Origin: Nematostella vectensis
Taxonomy: Eukaryota; Cnidaria; Anthozoa; Actiniaria; Edwardsiidae
Length of the DNA stretch: 64,000 nucleotides
Direction: 5' to 3'
NCBI RefSeq assembly: GCF_932526225.1
Contig: NC_064037.1
Span: 3,056,996-3,120,995, forward strand
The notes under the pieces are model-generated. The model made no database searches. It saw only the letters and a program-made list of their open reading frames with translations, and was not told the origin of the DNA. Position 1 is the first letter of the stretch, and every line of letters starts with the position of its first letter. Both the position numbers and the translations under genes were made by a program. Of this stretch, positions 18,391-29,500 are shown in pieces.

Positions 18391-19160
18391 GGTGGGCTTG
18401 ATGGTGATTTGTCTAAGATGCACTTGATAAGATAAGATGTCTTGTCTGTTCTGGCTAGTAGCCACGTCTGTTTTATGTTGCTGGTGTGTTGCAGCTCTTT
18501 GGAAAACACTCAAAGTCTTAAGCCCCGATCAAACGGAGATGACAGAGTTCCACTCGTTCAAGTTCTCGTACAGTTGCAATCAAAATGTCCTTAATAGCAC
18601 CCTCGCGTGCCAGAGTTCACCCCTCTCATTACTCAGTGCAAAAGACAGGGAAATAAGAAAAAAATAGAAAGCATATAGAAATACTGAATTTTGTGAAGTC
18701 TGACATCTTAATTGGTACTCAAACTTGTTTTGAGTTGATTAAAGTTGATTAAACCAATTGAAATATGTTAACAAGTTCGTGTCCAGAATTGACCAAATTT
18801 CGGTAGAGAGTGGCCTATTTAAAGCGTATTTGTATGTTGTGTGATGTTTAACGGAGTTTCAAAACAAACTTGGGCTTTCTTATTGTTCAAAGTAAAAGAG
18901 AACCGGCAGAGTGCACGGCCAAACGATTTTGAGAGTGGAACTCTCATCGACTCTAATCTCCGTTTGATCGAGCCTTTCTGATTTTTGCTTACTGAAAAGA
19001 GTATTTCCAGCGAGTTTTCGGTCGTGCGTTATTAGCGTGTAACTCTTGCATTGTTTGGTTTGAATGTTGGTGACGGTTTTTTGTTAATGCTTAATCCATT
19101 TATGGGTGTAGGTGGCTTGGCAAGGGGTAAATGCTATCTTTCTCTTCAAAAAAGTTTGCC
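18391..19160. other. DLGAP5 3' flank, no further gene
   Basis: I see no second gene. The best polyadenylation candidate for DLGAP5 is ATTAAA at 18738-18743; no AATAAA was found. A near-direct repeat of 'aactctcatc...ctcgtt' type wording (18530-18570 against 18930-18965) suggests a small degraded element. Confidence 0.35.
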
Positions 19161-22100
19161 GTACTTGCCTAGCCCTGTGCAAGTGAACGTGTCGTACCGT
19201 AGGGAGAGCGTGGATGAATTGTACTCCTGTGCGAGCGAGGGTGTCGTATCGTGCGTAGAGCATAGGTGAATTGGTACATGTGTGCGAGCCAGGGTGTCGT
19301 ACCGTGCGTAGAGCATGGGTGACTTGGTACTCCTGTGTGAGGGTGTCGTACCGTGCGTAGAGCATGGATGAATTGTACTCCTGTGCGAGTGAGGGTGTCG
19401 TACCGTGCGTAGAGCATGGGTGAATTGGTACATGTGTGCGAGTGAGGGTGTCGTACCGTGCGTAGAGCATGGGTGAATTGGTACTCCTGTGCGAGTGAGG
19501 GTGTCGTACCGTGCGTAGAGCATGGGTGAATTGGTACTCCTGTGCGAGAGAGGGTGTCGTACCGTTCGTAGACCATGGGTGAATTGGTACTCCTGTGCGA
19601 GGGAGGGTGTCGTACCGTGCGTAGAGCATGGGTGAATTGGTACTCCTGTGCGAGTGAGGGTGTCGTACCGTGCGTAGAGCATGGGTAAATTGGTACTCCT
19701 GTACGAGCCAGGGTGTCGTACCGTGCGTAGAGCATGGGTGACTTGGTACTCCTGTGCGAGCGAGCGTTTCGTACCTTGCCTAGACCATGGTTGACTTGAT
19801 ACCCGTGTGAGGGTGTCGTACCGTGCGTAGAGAGCATGGGTGACTTGGTACCCGTGTGAGGGTGTCGTACCGTGCGTAGCGCATGGGTGACTTGGTACCC
19901 GTGTGAGGGTGTCGTACCGTGCGTAGACCATGGTTGACTTGGTACCCGTGTGAGGGTGTCGTACAGTGCGTAGACCATGGTTGACTTGGTACCCGTGTGA
20001 GGGTGTTGTGCCGTGCGTAGAGAGCATGGGTGACTTGGTACCCGTGTGCGAGTGAGGGTGTTGTGCCGTGCGTAGAGCATGCTTGACTTGGTACCCGTGT
20101 GCGAGTGAGGGTGTTGTGCCGTGCGTAGAGAGCATGGGCGACTTGGTACTCCTGTGCGAGTGAGGGTGTTGTGCCGTGCGTAGAGAGCATGGGCGACTTG
20201 GTACCCGTGTGAGGGTGTTGTGCCGTGCGTAGAGAGCATGGGCGACTTGGTACCCGTGTGCGAGTGAGGGTGTTGTGCCGTGCGTAGAGAGCATGGGCGA
20301 CTTGGTACCCGTGTGCGAGTGAGGGTGTTGTGCCGTGCATAGAGAGCATGGGCGACTTGGTACCCGAGTGAGGGTGTTGTGCCGTGCGTAGACCATGGTT
20401 GACTTGGTACCCGTGTGAGGGTGTTGTACAGTGCGTAGAGAGCATGGGCGACTTGGTACCCGTGTGCGAGTGAGGGTGTTGTGCCGTGCGTAGAGAGCAT
20501 GGGCGACTTGGTACCCGTGTGCGAGTGAGGGTGTTGTGCCGTGCGCAGACCATGGCTGACTTGGTACTCCTGTGCGAGGGTGTCGTACCGTGCGTAGACC
20601 ATGGGTGACTTGGTACCCGTGTGCGAGTGAGGGTGTTGTGCCGTGCGTAGAGACCATGGGCGACTTGGTACCCGTGTGAGGGTGTCGTGCCGTGCGTAGA
20701 GAGCATGGGCGACTTGGTACCCGTGTGCGAGTGAGGGTGTTGTGCCGTGCGTAGAGAGCATGGGTGACTTGGTACCCGTGTGCGAGTGAGGGTGTTGTGC
20801 CGTGCGTAGAGAGCATGGGCGACTTGGTACCCGTGTGAGGGTGTTGTGCCGTGCGTAGAGAGCATGGGCGACTTGGTGCCCGTGTGCGAGTGAGGGTGTT
20901 GTGCCGTGCATAGAGAGCATGGGCGACTTTCTACCCGAGTGAGGGTGTTGTGCCGTGCGTAGACCATGGTTGACTTGGTACCCGTGTGAGGGTGTTGTAC
21001 AGTGCGTAGAGAGCATGGGCGACTTGGTACCCGTGTGCGAGTGAGGGTGTTGTGCCGTGCGTAGAGAGCATGGGCGACTTGGTACCCGTGTGAGGGTGTC
21101 GTGCCGTGCGTAGAGAGCATGGGCGACTTGGTACCCGTGTGCGAGTGAGGGTGTTGTGCCGTGCGTAGAGAGCATGGGTGACTTGGTACCCGTGTGAGGG
21201 TGTCGTACAGTGCGTAGACCATGGGTGACTTGGTACCCGTGTGAGGGTGTCGTACCGTGCGTAGACCATGGTTGACTTGGTACCCGTGTGCGAGTGAGGG
21301 TGTTGTGCCGTGCGTAGAGAGCATGGGCGACTTGGTACCCGTGTGAGGGTGTCGTACCGTGCGTAGACCATGGTTGACTTGGTACCCGTGTGCGAGTGAG
21401 GGTGTTGTGCCGTGCGTAGAGAGCATGGGCGACTTGGTACCCGTGTGAGGGTGTCGTACCGTGCGTAGACCATGGTTGACTTGGTACCCGTGTGCGAGTG
21501 AGGGTGTCGTGCCGTGCGTAGAGCATGGGTGACTTGGTACCCGTGTGAGGGTGTTGTGCAGTGCGTAGAGAGCATGGTTGACTTGGTACCCGTGTGAGGG
21601 TGTCGTACCGTGCGTAGAGAGCATGGGTGACTTGGTACCCGTGTGAGGGTGTCGTACCGTGCGTGATGGGCGACTTGGTACCCGTGTGCGAGTGAGGGTG
21701 TCGTGCCGTGCGTAGGCCATGGTTGACTTGGTACCCGTGTGAGGGTGTCGTACCGTGCGTAGAGAGCATGGGCGACTTGGTACCCGTGTGCGAGTGAGGG
21801 TGTTGTGCAGTGCGTAGACCATGGTTGACTTGGTACCCGTGTGAGGGTGTTGTGCCGTGCGTAGAGAGCATGGTTGACTTGGTACCCGTGTGAGGGTGTC
21901 GTGCCGTGCGTAGAGAGCATGGTTGACTTGGTACCCGTGTGAGGGTGTCGTACCGTGCGTAGACCATGGTTGACTTGGTACCCGTGTGCGAGTGAGGGTG
22001 TTGTGCCGTGCGTAGACCATGGTTGACTTGGTACCCGTGTGAGGGTGTTGTGCCGTGCGTAGAGAGCATGGGCGACTTGGTACCCGTGTGCGAGTGAGGG

Positions 22101-22980
22101 TGTTGTGCCGTGCGTAGAGACCATGGTTGACTTGGTACCCGTGTGCGAGTGAGGGTGTTGTGCAGTGCGTAGACCATGGTTGACTTGGTACCCGTGTGAG
22201 GGTGTTGTGCCGTGCGTAGAGAGCATGGGCGACTTGGTACCCGTGTGCGAGTGAGGGTGTCGTGCCGTGCGTAGACCATGGTTGACTTGGTACCCGTGTG
22301 AGGGTGTTGTGCCGTGCGTAGAGAGCATGGGCGACTTGGTACCCGTGTGCGAGTGAGGGTGTTGTGCCGTGCGTAGAGACCATGGTTGACTTGGTACCCG
22401 TGTGCGAGTGAGGGTGTTGTGCAGTGCGTAGACCATGGTTGACTTGGTACCCGTGTGAGGGTGTTGTGCCGTGCGTAGAGAGCATGGTTGACTTGGTACC
22501 CGTGTGAGGGTGTCGTGCCGTGCGTAGAGAGCATGGTTGACTTGGTACCCGTGTGCTAGTGAGGGTGTCGTACCGTGCGTAGACCATGGTTGACTTGGTA
22601 CCCGTGTGCGAGTGAGGGTGTTGTGCCGTGCGTAGAGAGCATGGGCGACTTGGTACCCGTGTGAGGGTGTCGTACCGTGCGTAGACCATGGTTGACTTGG
22701 TACCCGTGTGCGAGTGAGGGTGTCGTACCGTGCGTAGACCATGGTTGACTTGGTACCCGTGTGAGGGTGTTGTGCCGTGCGTAGAGAGCATGGTTGACTT
22801 GGTACCCGTGTGCGAGTGAGGGTGTTGTGCCGTGCGTAGAGAGCATGGGCGACTTGGTACCCGTGTGCGAGTGAGGGTGTTGTGCCGTGCGTAGAGAGCA
22901 TGGGTGACTTGGTACCCGTGTGCGAGTGAGGGTGTTGTGCCGTGCGTAGAGAGCATGGGTGACTTGGTACTCCTGTGCTA
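19160..22980. repeat. 3.8-kb minisatellite, 45-55 bp units
   Basis: About 75 copies of a unit containing 'gacttggtacccgtgtg' and 'gtgccgtgcgtaga' occur head to tail. The longest unit is 55 bp; shorter ones lack the 8-bp 'gcgagtga' or swap 'gagagc' for 'gacc'. The left 600 bp use a 'tactcctgtgcgag' version. Each full unit has a KpnI site (GGTACC). The - strand is free of stop codons in all three frames over kilobases, giving theoretical ORFs up to 1,121 codons, but these are frame-shifted readings of one repeat and not credible genes. Confidence 0.9.
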
Positions 22981-23590
22981 CTTTTCTTCTAGAAAACACA
23001 TGATTCGCATCATTTAGCATTTCTATTTGTTTTGTAGTTCGACAGATGGCTTGGATGGCTAAGATGACCTAAATAGAGTTTCACATACCTTTGATATAAT
23101 CATGTTAATAGGATAATAAAAAAGCGTTCAGTTTTATAGAGAGATTATGGTACGTCGAGTTTATCCAAAATTGTATTTCTTATCTTAAGATTGTATTCAG
23201 ATTGATAATTATATGTATTCTACTTGATAGTTCGTAATTTAGACCCGATTCATAAGTCGCGCTTCTGCCGTACCGGGGTCTGTTACACAAATCATAACAC
23301 CGTTCATGTGCCCAAATTTCCATATGATTAGATTCGGTAGCAGAATTGCGACGTACATGAATCAGAACTCTATTGGCTTGGCATGTAAAGTTAAATCGAT
23401 AATGGAACTGTAAATAATGGGAAAATACAATGTTGTGCTGAGCCTTTTTTGAGTCTACCTTTCAATCTGGTCATGCCGCTGGAGCGGATTTAGGGGGAGG
23501 TTTTAGGGGTTTACCCCCCCCCCCTCCCCCCACAAAAGATGCCACAAAGAGCATTTATCTAAGACTGTTTCCGGGTATTCCTTGGTGTCA
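22981..23590. other. Spacer, no gene seen
   Basis: This AT-rich stretch follows the minisatellite. Near 23477-23535 there is a short purine/pyrimidine block with long C runs, similar to other 'gcggatttaggggg' type fragments in the window. I see no coding potential. Confidence 0.35.
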
Positions 23591-23840
23591 CGGAGAGCTT
23601 TGTTTTTGGTGCTCAAGGCCTTTGTACTCTATTTCATTGTCTCGTTCTAAGGTCTTTGTTTTTGGTGCTCAAGGCCTTTGTACTCTATTTCATTGTCTAG
23701 TTCTAAGGTCTTTGTTTTTTGCTTTTTTTTCCATTGTGTTTTTGGTGCTCAAGGCCTTTGTACTCTATTTCATTGTCTCGTTCTAAGGTCTTTGTTTTTG
23801 GCTTTTGTTCCATTGTGTTTTTGGTGCTGGTGCTCCGTAA
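23591..23840 (+). repeat. Imperfect tandem repeat, 56-80 bp unit
   Basis: Three to four copies of a unit containing 'ggtgctcaaggcctttgtac' followed by 'tctatttcattgtct.gttctaaggtc' occur at 23608, 23664 and 23744, with a partial copy at 23822. Spacing differs because of T-run length and an insertion. Confidence 0.7.
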
Positions 23841-23939
23841 CGCCAAGAAACTACCCTGTTTCCATATAGGTAAGTCAACAAAAGCGCCCCCAATTGAGAC
23901 TGAAAATGGGGGAAAAATTTTTCAGCACTTCAAAAATTT

Positions 23940-25440
23940 GAACACAGCCCGATAGAAACTATGGAAACTATCGGGAGGGGCCCCTGGACTACAGAATAAG
24001 CGAGGAAGAAATTATAGAAGCCATAGAAAAACTAAAATCTGGGAAGGCACCAGGCGCGGACAACATATTTAACGAATGTCTAAAGAGCATCAAAACGATC
24101 CACGTTAAGCAAAGGTTTTATGTCAATTATGAACAAAAGATTATACAATCTCCTAACGGAGAAGGGCATTTTGAAAACAGAACAATGTGGTTTTAGGAAA
24201 GAGCAAGGAACAATAGACAGAATTTTTGCTCTGGAGTCACTAATTGACAAGCATGTCAAGGCGAAAGCCAAGAAAACAAACAACTTCCTGTTTGCGTGCT
24301 ACGTGGACTTTAGAAAGCGTTCGACTGCGTCCCTAGGGCGAAACTATTTGAAAAACATAAAACAGTAGGTGTTACTGGGCGTTTCCTCGACATAATTCAA
24401 CCACTTTACTCAAATGACAAGTCATCTATGAAAATTGGAAGCTTAATAACTGAATCCTTTCGATGCTACGCAGGCGTGAAAGAAGGCTGCATAATTTCGC
24501 CAAAGTTGTTTAAATTTCACCTTAGCGACCTCCCAGAAAAACTAAATTAAAAATGCTGAAATGATATTGACCTAAACGGTGTGCCATTAAGTTGCATTAT
24601 GCCGACGACTTAGTTAAAATATCAGAATCAGCAAAGGGCCTGCAAGAATATCTGAATAGTCTCGAAGTATATTGCAAAGCATCCAAACTGTCCATCAATT
24701 TAGACAAAACAAAAGTAATGATTTTTAATAATTCTGGGAAAACTATAAATAAATACCGAATCTTTTACGGAACCTATAAAATGTCAAAAGTTATAAGTAC
24801 CTTGGACTCCATTTTTGCCCTTATGGAAATTTTAATTTGGAAAGTAAGAAAGATAGAAATGGTCCACACTAAGTTTCTAAAATGGCTTCTCGGCGTAAGC
24901 CGATACTGTAGCTCGAACGCGTGTAGGGCTGAATTAGGACGATTCCCTCTCGGAACAAAAGGAAAGTGTAGAGCGATCAAACTTTGGCATAAACTTTCAA
25001 ACAACAATGGGAATAACGAAAAACTCTCCCGCAAAGCATTCTCTGCCATATCTATATGAAAACAAGAAATTTTGGCAGAAAAATTAAACAAATACTAGAC
25101 CTTGCGGGTAGGAGCGATATTTGGCTGACTGAAGCAACATACAGGTTTTTTTTTTTCAACAAAGGCTTTATGACATTGAACAACAGACATGGCTCAGCTC
25201 TTGTCAAAATGACAACAGAAAAGACCAAACCCAAAAGAACGAATTGCGTACGCTCAGAAAATTTAAACTGTCCCACAATTTAGAAGATTATCTAACGGAC
25301 GTAAAAAATATTGACCATAGGACAGTAGGATTGCCTTACTAAATTCAGGCTAAGTAATCACAAGCTAGCAATTGAAACTGGAAGGTATAAAAAGCCATAT
25401 GAAAAGTTAACGAAAGAAAATGCTTAGTATGCCAGGTAAA
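23940..25440 (+). mobile_element. Decayed non-LTR (LINE) retrotransposon, reverse-transcriptase remnant
   Basis: Fragments in shifting frames on the + strand match a LINE reverse transcriptase in order. IEAIEKLKSGKAPGADNI lies at about 24020. QCGFRKEQGTIDRIFALESL and a palm remnant (CYVDFRK, then a broken FDCVPR-like string) lie in 24120-24370. YAGVKEGCIISP lies near 24470. The catalytic HYADDL box is at about 24596-24613, followed by the thumb (SKLSINLDKTKVMIF) and a C-terminal part (KFLKWLLGVSRYCSSNACRAELGRFPL). Several frameshifts and stops make it a dead copy. The clade (CR1/Jockey-like) is not certain. No endonuclease domain or clear tail was found. Confidence 0.85.
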
Positions 25441-26048
25441 GTGGAGGATGAAGAGCATAATCGAGAAAGGCCTATGTATTATACGCGGGTTTTTGATTTT
25501 TTAAGGCCTTGAAAATTCGGGTGCGGATTATATGCCGGTAAATAGGGCAGTTAAATATTATCCTAATCGTGTAGAAATATATACTCTATGCTAGTGATCT
25601 ATAGTGGTATAAATTCCTTTTTTTCTGAAGTATTTTTTCATTATTTTTATGATTTGGGAACCCTGTGGGTTCTCAAATTCGATCCCGTTTTCGGAGTCTT
25701 TGCCTGCTCCGATTTTTTAGACTTTTAGTATGTTATAGAGGAATACTTTCTGTGCAGGAAACCGTTAAAAAACCTTATGTTGCAATTAGTCCGATGTTGA
25801 CCCCTTTTTGACGTATATTGATTCTTGATTAATTGGACTAATTCTTTACGTAAATGTATAAGATGGAAAGGGGGGTGGGGGTAAAAGCATCAGAAAATTG
25901 GTAATATATATGGAACAATTTGGGGGAGGGGAGGAGGAAAAAAAGTTTTAGAAATTTAAACAGGGGAGGTCCACGGACCTTCGGTTCCAAAATTTCGCTC
26001 TGAATTTTATCTTGTAAGCCTTCCCACGCCCCTCGCCGTAAACAGATC
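25441..26048. other. Spacer, no gene seen
   Basis: The stretch is AT-rich. Short strings such as 'attatacgcggg' and 'cggattatatgccgg' (25476-25545) form an inverted pair and may be a worn transposon. No coding exon is supported. Confidence 0.3.
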
Positions 26049-26225
26049 ATGCCCGAAGATCCAGCATTCACCCCAAAGGTCACCCCGCGTAAGCACTCCG
26101 ATTACCCTGATTCCAGAGCCTCGAAAGTCTTTCTGGAACCAAAGTACACTCCGATAAGGGTTGGGCACAAAACGTTTGCATCTTTTCCTTCAATGCTTCA
26201 CAATCTTCACACGGAACTGAGTTGA
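26049..26225 (+). CDS. Small unassigned ORF, possibly a terminal exon
   Basis: The frame starts at ATG 26049 and runs 58 codons to a TGA at 26223-26225. It begins MPEDPAFTPKVTPRKHSDYP and ends LHNLHTELS. A good acceptor-like 'gccgtaaacag' lies just upstream (to 26045), so it could be the last exon of an unseen + strand gene. The composition (proline, basic, TP sites) looks more like protein than chance, but I recognise no family and no upstream partner exon. It is convergent with four-pass gene A. Confidence 0.25.
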   Translation: MPEDPAFTPKVTPRKHSDYPDSRASKVFLEPKYTPIRVGHKTFASFPSMLHNLHTELS

Positions 26226-26528
26226 CCGTAAATCAACAGAACACGCTCAAACCCCATGATTTTTTATATCCTTTAATTCTGTGTAAGTGTTTTGCAATGT
26301 TACTGCGCCATAGGCATCTAGGGAATTGGCAATACATCATCAAAAGGTTGAAGTCGTATGTTTTATATCCGAGCAAAAGAAGTTCCAACGAGGGCTAATG
26401 AGTGAAGCTTCTGTCTTTACCACTTCAACCTTGTGTTGATTTGATTCCCTTTTCCTAAACTTGCATTTAGTTTTTCAACCTTTTAACCACAAAATGATGT
26501 CGTGCAGGACAACAGTTTTCTAGAGGTC

Positions 26529-29500
26529 CTACATCGTTGTCTTTGTTTGCTCGATCGAGGAGCAAGTCGTTTCTTCAATGGAATGTTTTGGCTTCTCATG
26601 CTCGTTTCCCCTCTCCTCGTAACTCTCATCATCCTGAAATCCATGAAATAGTGCCACTCGTTACGCATGAACTGGAGATCAAATAGTAGTTTGGGAATCA
26701 CCTAGTTGTTTTAAGATCATAGCAGATTAAAGATCACCTAGTGGATTCGGGATCACCCAAAAGGTTAAGGATCACCTAGAGGGTTAAGGATCACCTAGAG
26801 GGTTGAGGATCACATAGAGGGTTAAGTATCACCTAGAGGGTTGAGGATCACCTAGAGGGTTAAGGATCACCTAGAGGGTTAAGGATCACCTAGAGGGTTA
26901 AAGATCACCTAGAGGGTTAAGGATCACCTAGAGGGTTAAAGATCACCTAGAGGTTTAAGGATCACCTAGAGGTTAAAGATCACCTAGAGGGTTAAGGATC
27001 ACCTAGAGGGTTAAGGATCACCTAGAGGGTTGAGGATCACATAGAAGGTTAAGGATCACCTAGAGGGTTAAAGATCACCTAGGGGGTTAAGGATCACCTA
27101 GAGGGTTAAGGATCACGTAGAGGGTTAAAGATCACCTAGAGTGTTAAAGATCACCTAGAGGGTTAAGGATCACCTAAAGGGTTAAAGATCACCTAGAGGG
27201 TTGAGGATCACCTAGAGGGTTAAGGATCACCTAGAGGGTTGAGGATCACCTAGAGGGTTGAGGATTACCTAGAGGGTTGAGGATCACCTAGAGGGTTAAG
27301 GATCACCTAAAGGGTTGAGGATCACCTAGAGGGTTAAGGATCACCTAGAGGGTTGAGGATCACCTAGAGGGTTGAGGATCACCTAGAGGGTTGAGGATCA
27401 CCTAGAGGGTTGAGGATCACCTAGAGGGTAAAGGATCACCTCGAGGGTTAAAGATCACCTAGAGGGTTGAGGATCACATAGAGGGTTGAGGATCACCTAG
27501 AGGGTTAAGGATCACCTAGAGGGTTGAGGATCACATAGAGGGTTAAGTATCACCTAGAGGGTTGAGGATCACCTAGAGGGTTAAAGATCACCTAGAGGGT
27601 TGAGGATCACCTAGAGGGTTAAAGATCACCTAGAGGGTTAAGGATCACCTAGAGGGTTAAAGATCACCTAGAGGGTTAAGGATCACCTAGAGGGTTAAAG
27701 ATCACCTAGAGGGTTAAGGATCACCTAGAGGGTTAAGGATCACCTAGAGGGTTGAGGATCACATTGAGGTTTAAAGATCACATAGAGGGTTAAGGATCAC
27801 CTAGAGGGTTAAGGATCACCTAGAGGGTTAAGGATCACGTAGAGGGTTAAAGATCACCTAGAGTGTTAAAGATCACCTAGAGGGTTAAGGATCACCTAAA
27901 GGGTTAAAGATCACCTAGAGGGTTGAGGATCACCTAGAGGGTTAAGGATCACCTAGAGGGTTGAGGATCACCTAGAGGGTTGAGGATCACCTAGAGGGTT
28001 GAGTATCACCTAGAGGGTTAAGGATCACCTAAAGGGTTGAGGATCACCTAGAGGGTTAAGGATCACCTAGAGGGTTGAGGATCACCTAGAGGGTTGAGGA
28101 TCACCTAGAGGGTTGAGGATCACCTAGAGGGTTAAAGATCACCTAGAGGGTTGAGGATCACCTAGAGGGTTAAGGATCACCTAGAGGGTTGAGGATCACC
28201 TAGAGGGTTGAGGATCACCTTATACGGTTAAGGATCACCTAGAGGCTTGAGGATCATTTAGAGGGTTGTGGATCACCTAGAGGGTTAAAGATCACCTAGA
28301 GGGTTAATAAGGATCACCTAGAGGGTTGAGGATCACCTAGAGGGCTGAGGATCACCTTGAGGGTTGATGTTCACCTAGAGGGTTGAGGATTGTCTAGACT
28401 GTTGAGGATCACCTAAAGAGTAGGGGATCACCTTGAGGGTTGAGGATCACCTAGGGGGTTGGGAATCACCCTGAAGTTTGAGGATTACACCTAGAGGGTT
28501 GAGGATCACACCTAGAGGGATTAAACAAGGACCTGTGGCACTTTTGCCTGGTCTAAGTCGTCATTCCCGCACATGACACGGTCAAACGTGAACAGGGGCG
28601 GCCGAAGGGTCCCATAAGTGGGTGGGGGGTGTAATTTTGAAGGGGGCACCTGGGATTTAAAATAGGGATATAGTTTAAAAAAACAAATGGGGGGGTGGGG
28701 GATTGTAATTTCGAAGGGGGATGGATACCTGGGAATTGAAATAGGGATATAGTTTTAAAAAATGTAAAGTGGAAGGGGTGCAAGTATACCCCTGTCTCTC
28801 CCCGTTCGCCGCCCCGCATTGGTGAAGAGGACGAATTGGACCAGATCCTCCGCATTTTATACCTTCGTTTACTCACCTCCTTGTCGCAGCAGGCAGTCTG
28901 GCAGCCGAGCGTGGCCCCAATCAGCGCCACAATCACCCCGAATGAAGAGGCAACGCACAGAATCAAAAACCCAGTGTCGAACAGGCTCAATAGATCACAA
29001 GTGGCAACTGGAGAAAAGCACATAAAGCGTTACAGCTGAACCTACCGGTATTCAATTTCAAATCTTTCGTTTGTTATTCGGAAATGTTTTGTTTTAAAAT
29101 ATTGGGAACCCTGTGGTGCGCAAAGGGTCAAGGAGTACTGGATCATATGAAACTTGGTCTTTGTGCGTTCAAAAATTACGAAACAAAACTAAAATAATCC
29201 CCATGAGACAGCTGACAAGCTACTCAATCTAAACTTCATCTTTTTCGGATCTCTTTTTCAGACACCTCGTTCTTACCATCAATCGGTGGGCTTTGCCCGT
29301 CTTCTGTCGTACATCGGCATCGTCCGAGCGAGATCCTACAGTTGGTGGCGCTGCGAAGCCGCGACCATAGGTGATACGCGATACCTGCCGACACTGCCTG
29401 TACCGACATCGCCACTACGAGCAAAACATTGATAACCAGAAACGCCACCATCTGTACACAAAACAACAAGTTGGCATGGATTATGTAAGCCAGTGTGCCC

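Noticed and set aside
19169-22534. 1,121-codon open frame on the - strand (and 1,058, 656 and 556-codon frames in other phases)
   Set aside because: They are three phases of the same minisatellite. Length variants shift the frame, and no domain, start context or splice structure supports a protein.
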